Assembly (NCBI RefSeq): GCF_900199545.1
Contig: NZ_LT962670.1
Location: 727,776 to 791,775, forward strand
DNA length: 64,000 nt
From: Raoultibacter massiliensis
GTDB lineage: Bacteria; Actinomycetota; Coriobacteriia; Coriobacteriales; Eggerthellaceae
Direction of reading: 5' to 3'
The position numbers and the translations under genes were made by a program. The notes under the pieces were generated by a model that saw only the letters and a program-made list of their open reading frames with translations, ran no database searches and was not told where the DNA came from. Positions 57,818-64,000 of this stretch are shown here, piece after piece. How positions within the stretch are numbered: the first letter of the stretch is position 1; each line of letters opens with the position of its first letter.

Positions 57818-59569
57818 CTAGACTGCCGCGATGCCGCGATCGAACGCGAGGAGCTGCCGATAGCGGGAGCTTTTCTCTTCGAGTTCGGCGGGAGATCCCG
57901 AAAGGGCGAGCTTCCCGTCCTCTACGAACACGACGCGGTCCATCATGGCGACGCCCTGAAGGTGATGGGTGACCATGATGAGCGTCTTGTCCCTCGTTGT
58001 TTCGAAGAACGTTTCGAGCAGCGCTTTCTCGGTTGCGGGATCGAGGCCGACCGTCGGCTCGTCGAGCATGATGATGGGAACGTTTTGCAGCAGCACGCGA
58101 GCGAGTGCGATCCGGTGCCTCTCTCCGCCTGAGAAGCGCATGCCCGCTTCATCGACGAGCGTGTCGAGCCCTTCGGGCAGCCGCTCGACCATGGGTTTGA
58201 GTCCCACTTTGTCGAGAACGTCCCATATCTCGGCATCCGAGGCATCGCCTCTGCCGATCTGCAGGTTTTCGCGCAGGGTTCTGTTGAACAGGTATGTTTG
58301 CTGTTGGATGACGCCGATGTAGCGCGCCATGGCATCGCCGAGCAGATGGGCGGGCACGCCGCCGAGGGCGACGCTGCCGCTCGATGGCACGAGATCCCCT
58401 CTGATAAGCGAGGTGAGAGTGCTTTTTCCCGATCCGCTTTTCCCAAGGATCGCAAGGCGTTCGCCATGCTTTACGGAAAGGGTTACGCTGTCGAGCACGT
58501 CTTTTTCGGTACCTGGGTAGCGAAACGCGAGATTCTCGATTACGATGTCCAGGCTTTCGGCCGGCTCGGGCGCGGCGGCGCCGGTTTGCTTTTCAACGGG
58601 AAGCGCGTTGAGCCGGACAACCGAGTCGCGATATGCGCTCGCCTCGGTGGCGGCGGCCGGAAGGGGAGCGAAGGCGTCGATAAGCGGGAAGAAGCCGAGC
58701 ACGAACGCCGCGATCCAGTTTGCGGCACCTCCGTGGGCGCCGCCGAACAGGCTTCCGGCCCAAACGAGCAGCATGACGGCGACCGTTGCGTACAGCACGC
58801 TTGCGACGAGATCGCGCCTGCGGGCGAACCGCTCCATCGATTCGTCAAGCGCGCGCATGGCCTGCTCTGTGGCCTTGTAGCGCTTGAGGTACTCGTCGCC
58901 GCGATGCGAGAAGATCCAATCCGATACGCCGAGCACGTTGTCGGTCAACTCGCTGTAAAGCTCGTTCTTCATGGCTTTGCGCCTCATCAGACGCGCCCCG
59001 TTGGCGAGTGCCGAGACGAGGGGAACCAGGAACACGATCACGCCCAGCACGAGCAGTACGGCAAGGGCGAACCACAGCGAGAAGAAGCCGAGTCCGATGA
59101 CTATGACGATGTAGAGCAGATAGGCGACGATCGTCGGGAACACCGTGCGAAGATACAGGTTTTGGATATGTCCGATATCCTCGGCCAAAAGCCCGAGCAC
59201 ATCGCCGGTGCGGCGCGAGCGCTTGAAGAACACCGCATCGCCTTCGAGGGAGGCGTACAGCTTGAGCCTGAGGCTCGAGGTCATGCGCAACACCCAGTCG
59301 TGGCTTGTGAGCCGCTCGAAATACTGGAAGATCGGCTTGCCGATGCCGAACACGCGCACGAAGATGACGGGCAGATGGATCATCAGAATGTTGCCTGGCA
59401 TTTCGGCTGCGCGGCTGATGAGGTAGCCGGAGGTGAACATGAGAGCGCCGGCGAACACGAAGGTGGCAAGCCCCAGCACCAGCGCCAGCACCAGCGCACG
59501 CCGATACTGCTTGAAGAACGGTTTGATCCACCGGTCCGTTTTGAGGGTCGTTGTCCAGCTGCCGCTCAT
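57818..59569 (-). CDS. cydC: Heterodimeric thiol ABC exporter subunit CydC
   Basis: A 583-residue half-transporter with six helices and an ATPase domain (Walker A GKSGSGKST, signature FSGGERHR, Walker B IIMLDEPTVGLDP, VTHHL). With CydD it exports cysteine or glutathione and is needed to assemble cytochrome bd; cydAB are not in the window. The start at 59569 overlaps the cydD stop (ATGA), favouring it over an ATG 15 bases earlier. Confidence 0.9.
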   Translation of the reverse strand: MSGSWTTTLKTDRWIKPFFKQYRRALVLALVLGLATFVFAGALMFTSGYLISRAAEMPGNILMIHLPVIFVRVFGIGKPIFQYFERLTSHDWVLRMTSSLRLKLYASLEGDAVFFKRSRRTGDVLGLLAEDIGHIQNLYLRTVFPTIVAYLLYIVIVIGLGFFSLWFALAVLLVLGVIVFLVPLVSALANGARLMRRKAMKNELYSELTDNVLGVSDWIFSHRGDEYLKRYKATEQAMRALDESMERFARRRDLVASVLYATVAVMLLVWAGSLFGGAHGGAANWIAAFVLGFFPLIDAFAPLPAAATEASAYRDSVVRLNALPVEKQTGAAAPEPAESLDIVIENLAFRYPGTEKDVLDSVTLSVKHGERLAILGKSGSGKSTLTSLIRGDLVPSSGSVALGGVPAHLLGDAMARYIGVIQQQTYLFNRTLRENLQIGRGDASDAEIWDVLDKVGLKPMVERLPEGLDTLVDEAGMRFSGGERHRIALARVLLQNVPIIMLDEPTVGLDPATEKALLETFFETTRDKTLIMVTHHLQGVAMMDRVVFVEDGKLALSGSPAELEEKSSRYRQLLAFDRGIAAV

Positions 59570-61296
59570 CGCTTGTCCGTCCATTCGGATAGGGCGGCAA
59601 GCGCCGCGAAGCTTTCGTTGTTCGAGCGCAGGTCTTCAAGCGTTCCCGTGCCAGCGATGCGGCCGTGGTCCACGACGAGGACCTGGTCCATGTTGTGCAT
59701 CCAGTGCAACCGATGCGTCGCGAAGAAGACGAGGCGGCCTTCCATAAGGGGAAGCATGCGCTCTTTCAGATCCATTTCCGTTTCTATATCGAGATGGGCG
59801 GTGGGCTCGTCGAACAGCAGGATCTTCCGCGAGTCGTCGAGAAACGCCCGCGCGAGCGCGATGCGCTGCGCCTGTCCGCCCGAAAGCGGGCGGGCTCCTT
59901 CGCCGACCACGGTATCGAGGCCTTGGTCCAGCTCTTTGACGAGATCGTCCAGGCCGACGATCTTGACGGCTCGGGCGATGTCTTCTGCCGAGGCGTCCGG
60001 GTGGTAGAACGCGATGTTGTCGCGCAGGGTGGCGTGAAATATGTAGGGGTCTTGGGGAATGTAGATGACCTGCTTCTGCCAATCGGACTGTCGTAGATCG
60101 GAGACCGCCTTCCCGTCGATGTCGATGCTGCCCGTATCGGGAGTGCAGAAGCCGCCGAGCACGTTGACGAGCGTGCTCTTGCCGGCGCCGCTCGCGCCGA
60201 CGATGCCGTACTTCTTGAAGCCGCATGCCTGCAGCGAGATGTTGTCGAGCGTGGGGTGTTCGGCGTAGGCAAAGCCGATGTTGCGCAACGAAAGCTTCGA
60301 GGTCTCCGACCAAGGCGCAAGGGGTGTTTCGGCTGGAGCATCGTCGGACTTGCCGACGAGGTTGAGGATGGAGGAAAGCGCGTTCTTTCCGTCGAGCGAT
60401 GCGTGGTAATCGGAAGCGAAGTTCCTGATGGGGCGGAAGTACTCCGGTGCAAGAACGAGTATGGCCAGTGCCGGGAACAGCACGAGCGTTCCATCGAGCA
60501 GCCTCATGCCCAGCATGAAGGCGACAGCTGCGATCGACAGGGTCGAAAAGAGGTCGAGCACGAAGCTCGAGAGGGTGGCTACGCCGAGGGTTTTCATGGT
60601 GGCAATACGGAACCGCTCGCTTACTTCGAAAATCGTTTTGCCGTAGCCTTGGCTCGCGCCGAACAGCTTGAGCGTATCGATGCCGCGCAGCGTATCGATG
60701 AAGTGGTTCGACATGAGCTGGAAGGTGCGGTGCTGCTTCGAGGCCTTTTCCTTGGCGGTGCGTCCGAGAATGGCCATGTAGAGGATGATGAACGGGAAGG
60801 CGACGAGCATGATGACGCCCGATACCCAGTCGAGCGGAAACGCCACGATAAGCAACATGACGGGGATGACGACGAGCGCGCACATCTTGGGCAGAATGAG
60901 GCGGAAGTACGTTTCAACCTGGTCGATGCCTTCGAGCACCGCCGCCGTTACGCTTCCCGTGCCGTTTTCCTGCACGAGCTTGGCCTTCGAGGTGAATATC
61001 TTGCGCAAAAGCTTGGAGCGCAGCGCATCGGCCTGTTCGTAGGCGTAGCGGTCCATGAAGCCGTCCTGCGCATACGTCAGAGCCTGCTTGCCGACGAAGC
61101 AAGCGAAGAACAGTGCGATCCAGAGCGCTTGGTCGGGCAGGGCGCCTCCGTACCAGAGGTTCGTGATCGCGCTTGAGAGCGACCATGCTTCGCCGATAAC
61201 GCAGAGCGCTTGGCCTGCGGAAAGAGCCGACAAGACGCTGAAGACGCGCTTGATGCCCGGCAGCTCGAAAACCGCTTTGTCGATCATCCCCGCCAT
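59566..61296 (-). CDS. cydD: Heterodimeric thiol ABC exporter subunit CydD
   Basis: A half-transporter of about 576 residues with six helices and an ATPase domain (Walker A GASGAGKST, signature LSGGQAQR, Walker B ILLFDEPTAHLD, ATHRL). The start is uncertain: ATG 61296 gives MAGMIDKAVFELPG, which resembles relatives, but lacks a good ribosome-binding site; TTG 61341 would add 15 residues. It is coupled to cydC by a four-base overlap. The pair lies between two metal-export loci, consistent with a joint redox/metal stress role. Confidence 0.9.
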   Translation of the reverse strand: MAGMIDKAVFELPGIKRVFSVLSALSAGQALCVIGEAWSLSSAITNLWYGGALPDQALWIALFFACFVGKQALTYAQDGFMDRYAYEQADALRSKLLRKIFTSKAKLVQENGTGSVTAAVLEGIDQVETYFRLILPKMCALVVIPVMLLIVAFPLDWVSGVIMLVAFPFIILYMAILGRTAKEKASKQHRTFQLMSNHFIDTLRGIDTLKLFGASQGYGKTIFEVSERFRIATMKTLGVATLSSFVLDLFSTLSIAAVAFMLGMRLLDGTLVLFPALAILVLAPEYFRPIRNFASDYHASLDGKNALSSILNLVGKSDDAPAETPLAPWSETSKLSLRNIGFAYAEHPTLDNISLQACGFKKYGIVGASGAGKSTLVNVLGGFCTPDTGSIDIDGKAVSDLRQSDWQKQVIYIPQDPYIFHATLRDNIAFYHPDASAEDIARAVKIVGLDDLVKELDQGLDTVVGEGARPLSGGQAQRIALARAFLDDSRKILLFDEPTAHLDIETEMDLKERMLPLMEGRLVFFATHRLHWMHNMDQVLVVDHGRIAGTGTLEDLRSNNESFAALAALSEWTDKR

Positions 61297-61535
61297 GCCA
61301 GTTCGTACGACCCCCGGTTGCTCGCGTTTTTCCGAAATCAAAGTGTAGCACGGTATATGCCGCCGCGCCCCGATGATGCTTTGCTGAAACCATTAATGAT
61401 ATTTATATAGTAGCATTTAGAGGGGGAGGGCGCTACCGATTTGTCGGGCTTCATTCGGTTTCGCTGTCGAAGCACGCGGTTCCAAGCTTTTTTTGCTCGG
61501 CATACCATAAGCTTGGGGCGACGGCCCAAGCGCGC

Positions 61536-62045
61536 TCAGTACCCCATAAGCTTGGGAACAACAACGACGCAGAACAAATACACGCAGAGGATAACCAGAA
61601 GCACGATGGTAGCCCTGCGGTCGAGTCTGACGTTTTCGCTTTGCGAAGGATCCTTTGCCATGAGTTCGTTTTCGGCGTTGCGGCGCTCCCTGCTCATCGC
61701 GACGAACATCAAGACGATGTACGCGATGAGGGCAACCGTGCTCGCTCCGCACAAGGTCGCCCCAAGGGTGTAGAGCGTTTCGTTGCCGAGAAAACCGCCG
61801 AAGCCGATCATCGGGATGGTCGCCGACATTGCGCAGGCGATGATCATGGCAACCGAAACCTGCCGTCCGAGCTTCCGCTGCTCGGGGCTTGCGTATTCCT
61901 CTTCGGGGACGAAGTTGTTGCCTGCGATGGATCGAAGCCACTGCCCGTGCCAGTATTTCCACGCCAAGACTGCGAAGAGGGCTGCAAGCGCAACGGAGAT
62001 AACGAGTCCGATCGCGAGTGCGCCGACGTCTCCTTCGTTTTTCAT
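61536..62045 (-). CDS. Four-helix membrane protein, DUF3784-like
   Basis: A 169-residue protein with four hydrophobic helices and a short segment between the first two (WLRSIAGNNFVPEEEYAS) that recalls DUF3784 proteins, for which no function is established. ATG 62045 follows AAGGAG; a longer frame upstream is not supported. The stop-codon region includes CCATAAGCTTGGG, which is repeated about 40 bases further left (near 61506), a small direct duplication. Confidence 0.65.
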   Translation of the reverse strand: MKNEGDVGALAIGLVISVALAALFAVLAWKYWHGQWLRSIAGNNFVPEEEYASPEQRKLGRQVSVAMIIACAMSATIPMIGFGGFLGNETLYTLGATLCGASTVALIAYIVLMFVAMSRERRNAENELMAKDPSQSENVRLDRRATIVLLVILCVYLFCVVVVPKLMGY

Positions 62046-62229
62046 GATGCTCCTTCTGGACGCGCGACTGACCCATGGCGGTGGTCTGGGATTACGCAGT
62101 TCGCCTGGTTTGCAGTATAGCAAAGGGGCAGAGGTTTTTCGGGCGCGGTTCCGCTCTCGCCGCTGGGGGTTTCTCATGGTTGGCGTTGCCGGGTTTCTGG
62201 GAAGGGCATCCCTGTTGAAAAAGGGCCCG

Positions 62230-62390
62230 AAAATGGCGGTCAAGGCAAGCTTCTGTCGCTATTATGGGCGGCTGATGGACGTTTCGGGCGTCTTTTAAGC
62301 GAGGGCGCAAGCGTTTCCCCAGATCACAGATTGGAAACAGGTTACTAATCTGGTTCGAAATTGACGGAAGCGTCCCTTGACCGCCATTTT
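62230..62390. repeat. Paired inverted repeat, locus C
   Basis: Arms of 28 bases at 62230-62257 (starts AAAATGGCGGTCAAGG) and 62363-62390 (ends CCTTGACCGCCATTTT) are inverted copies matching at 25 of 28 bases, 105 bases apart. The centre contains a smaller hairpin (CAGATT/AATCTG). Sequence differs from loci A and B, although the centre of locus B contains a CCTTGAACGGCC-ACTTT stretch resembling one arm. Nothing else is seen between 62046 and 62474. Confidence 0.7.
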
Positions 62391-62474
62391 GCCAGAGCTG
62401 TGCGCGATTGCGATGCCGCGCTAACCGGCGGCGATCCGTAATTTAGCTGCCGAAGTTGGGAAGCGGTTGCCGAA

Positions 62475-62540
62475 TTGACACTTGACTATACCTGTAGGGG
62501 GTATATAGTATCAAAAGGAATTATACCCCCTGGGGGCATA
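62475..62540 (+). promoter_or_regulatory. CsoR-type promoter with two operators
   Basis: TTGACT (62482-62487), 16 bases and TATAGT (62504-62509) form the likely promoter (an upstream TTGACA at 62475 is less well spaced). Two copies of a TATACC...GGGGTATA-type palindrome, 62487-62505 and 62522-62540, match the GC-core, AT-flank form of CsoR operators; the first covers the promoter spacer, the second the start of the transcript. Confidence 0.75.
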
Positions 62541-62566
62541 TGAAGCGAAGCGGCAAAGGATGCGAC

Positions 62567-62923
62567 ATGAGCGAACGCGAAACGATCGATATCACAGCCG
62601 ATGCACGGCGAGACTCGCGCGCGGCGGAAGGCTGCTGCCACCATAAAGAAACGCCGCGCAGCACCGAATTTCAAGCCGATCTGCAAAAGCGGCTCAACCG
62701 GGCTATCGGGCAGCTCAACGGTGTGAAGGGCATGCTCGACGACAATCGCTATTGCGGCGATGTCCTCGTGCAGCTTGCAGCGGTCGAAAGCGCCATCCGC
62801 AGCATATCGGCCATGTTGCTGCAAGACCACCTCGAAACCTGCGTGGTCGAACAGGTTAGACAGGGAAACGACGAGGTGATTGACGAAGTAATGCAGCTGA
62901 TGAAGCGGTTTTCTCGTCTCTAG
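62567..62923 (+). CDS. csoR: CsoR family copper-sensing repressor
   Basis: A 118-residue all-helical repressor (DUF156). The copper ligands Cys63 (RYCGDVL), His88 and Cys92 (DHLETC) form the C-H-C set that binds Cu(I), after which DNA is released. The N-terminus has an extra CCHH near residue 23. ATG 62567 is preferred: AAAGGA lies six bases upstream, whereas the earlier ATG at 62540 overlaps the operator. The copper ATPase gene follows 111 bases later. Confidence 0.93.
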   Translation: MSERETIDITADARRDSRAAEGCCHHKETPRSTEFQADLQKRLNRAIGQLNGVKGMLDDNRYCGDVLVQLAAVESAIRSISAMLLQDHLETCVVEQVRQGNDEVIDEVMQLMKRFSRL

Positions 62924-63034
62924 CGCGGGTTGGAAACCGAGAAGGACCCTTCTCCGAGAGCGCCGAGCGGCATGGTCGGCTCGCAGGGCGCGGCGAGCCA
63001 AGGCGATTCGGCGAATAAGGCAAGGAGCGAATCT

Positions 63035-64000
63035 ATGAAACAGACATTCGACGTGACGGGCATGACGTGCGCAGCGTGTTCGTCGCGTGTGGAAAAAACG
63101 GCAAACGGGGTTCCCGGGGTCGAGAGGGCCACCGTGAACCTGCTCAAGAATTCGATGGAAGTCGATTACGACGGCGCACCTGAAACGCTTGCCGCCGTCA
63201 GCGCCGCCGTGGGCAAGGCGGGCTACGGTGCTCAGCCGCGCGTCGAGACGTCAGTCGGCGGCTCGGCTGCTTCGCGAGCGTCCGCGGCGCCGGTCAATGT
63301 GGCAGCCGAAGAGGCCAAAGCGGTCAAGACGCGGCTTATCGTCTCATTCATCTTCACCATCCCGTTGTTCTATCTGTCGATGGGCCACATGTTCGGATGG
63401 CCCCTGCCGAACGTGTTTTTGGGCGATGAAAACGTGCTCGTGTTCGCATTTACGCAGTTCTTGCTGCTTTTGCCGGTTATCTTCGTAAACTTCAAGTTTT
63501 TCCGCGTGGGTTTCAAATCGCTTTTCCACGGTTCCCCCAATATGGATTCGCTCATCGCGCTCGGCTCGACGGCCTCGGCCGTGTACGGCATCTACGCGAT
63601 CTACAAGATCGGGTGGGCGCTCGGTGCGGGCGATATGCACGTGGCGCATGCAGCGGCGATGGACCTGTATTTCGAATCGGCGGCGATGATCCTCACGCTT
63701 ATCACCCTCGGAAAGTATTTCGAGGCAAGGGCGAAGGGCAAAACCACCGATGCCATCGCCAAGCTCATGGATCTTTCGCCGAAAACCGCGACGCGGCTCG
63801 TCGACGGTGCAGAGGAGGTCGTTCCCGCCGATAGCGTGCGCGCAGGCGACATCCTTGTCGTGAAGGCAGGGGAGGGCGTGCCGGCCGACGGCGTTCTCGT
63901 CGAAGGGGCGGGTGAGCTCGGCGGATCGGGGGTCAACGGCTGGCCTTTTTTCACATTCAGATTTGTATTAGAGCATAAGGGGGGGTCGAAGAGGGGTGTG
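63035..64000 (+). CDS. copA: Copper-exporting P1B-ATPase CopA (partial, 3' end missing)
   Basis: The first 322 codons of a copper ATPase: an HMA domain (MTCAACSSRVEK), a linker, then helices and the start of the actuator domain. ATG 63035 follows AAGGAG. Family sequence is clear to about 63918 (VPADGVLVEGAGEL). After that the expected DESALTGE reads GGSGVNGW, each change explained by one or two base substitutions per codon, and then similarity is lost in AT-rich, T- and G-run sequence up to the window edge. This looks like poor-quality sequence at a contig end rather than a real protein change. Confidence 0.88.
   Translation, partial: MKQTFDVTGMTCAACSSRVEKTANGVPGVERATVNLLKNSMEVDYDGAPETLAAVSAAVGKAGYGAQPRVETSVGGSAASRASAAPVNVAAEEAKAVKTRLIVSFIFTIPLFYLSMGHMFGWPLPNVFLGDENVLVFAFTQFLLLLPVIFVNFKFFRVGFKSLFHGSPNMDSLIALGSTASAVYGIYAIYKIGWALGAGDMHVAHAAAMDLYFESAAMILTLITLGKYFEARAKGKTTDAIAKLMDLSPKTATRLVDGAEEVVPADSVRAGDILVVKAGEGVPADGVLVEGAGELGGSGVNGWPFFTFRFVLEHKGGSKRGV

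Noticed and set aside
57818..61296. CydDC read as a generic multidrug ABC exporter
   Set aside because: The heterodimer order, coupling and CydD-type N-terminus (MIDKAVFELPG) fit the thiol exporter family better, although cydAB are not adjacent.
61500..61560. Repeated CCATAAGCTTGGG as an attachment site
   Set aside because: The two copies are about 40 bases apart with no integrase or tRNA nearby; a small local duplication explains them.

Overview
The window looks like chromosomal DNA from a high-GC, anaerobic member of the Coriobacteriia (Actinomycetota), most likely the Eggerthellaceae. Two things point there. First, the block rarA, alaS, ruvX, mltG, aroE, aroC, aroK, aroB, aroQ, pepQ, efp, nusB follows the gene order known from actinobacterial genomes. 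Second, there are two divergent pairs of a polytopic LuxR-type regulator and an exported FMN/FAD reductase, an arrangement typical of Eggerthella and its relatives. The genus call is inference; no rRNA or tRNA gene was found to support it.

Layout. 1-1147: the tail of a surface protein, a small membrane protein and a molbindin. 1396-7208: a phosphate regulon, pstSCAB plus a PhoB/PhoR-like pair, without phoU; the phosphate-binding protein appears circularly permuted. 7344-8585: a small Xre regulator divergent from a tandem-domain MarR regulator with an operator-like palindrome between them. 8586-9192: a structured intergenic region that may encode a non-coding RNA. 9193-24419: housekeeping block (rarA, a DUF948-like protein, an AI-2E family permease, alaS, ruvX, mltG, a YqeG-type phosphatase, the shikimate genes, pepQ, efp). 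24872-31122: a biotin carboxylase operon (carboxyltransferase fused to a biotin domain, accC), an Asp23 protein, nusB, xseB and dxs. 31167-33223: a membrane-anchored Asp-box protein that seems to start at CTG, coupled to an acetyltransferase gene. 33411-35041: amt-glnK, followed in frame by the remnant of a flavoprotein gene. 35365-42518: phasin-like protein, UbiB-like kinase, PerR/Fur regulator, and two cyclic-di-GMP proteins.

42897-52464 carries two mirror-image LuxR/flavoprotein pairs on either side of rpsA. Both flavoproteins have Tat lipoprotein signals, an FMN-binding domain with a flavinylation motif, and an FAD reductase domain, so they probably act outside the membrane in anaerobic respiration with unknown organic acceptors, each under the neighbouring membrane regulator. 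52549-54390 is an OatA-like acyltransferase. 54949-64000 is a metal and redox region: a zinc/cadmium-type ArsR repressor, a free heavy-metal-binding domain and a P1B-ATPase lacking one; cydDC; a small membrane protein; then CsoR and a CopA-like ATPase that runs off the window, where the last ~85 bases look like degraded sequence.

Scattered through the intergenic gaps are paired inverted repeats of 27-28 bases about 105-130 bases apart, plus GC-rich hairpins, which no annotated gene explains. I saw no CRISPR array, prophage, intact insertion sequence or recognisable defence island.
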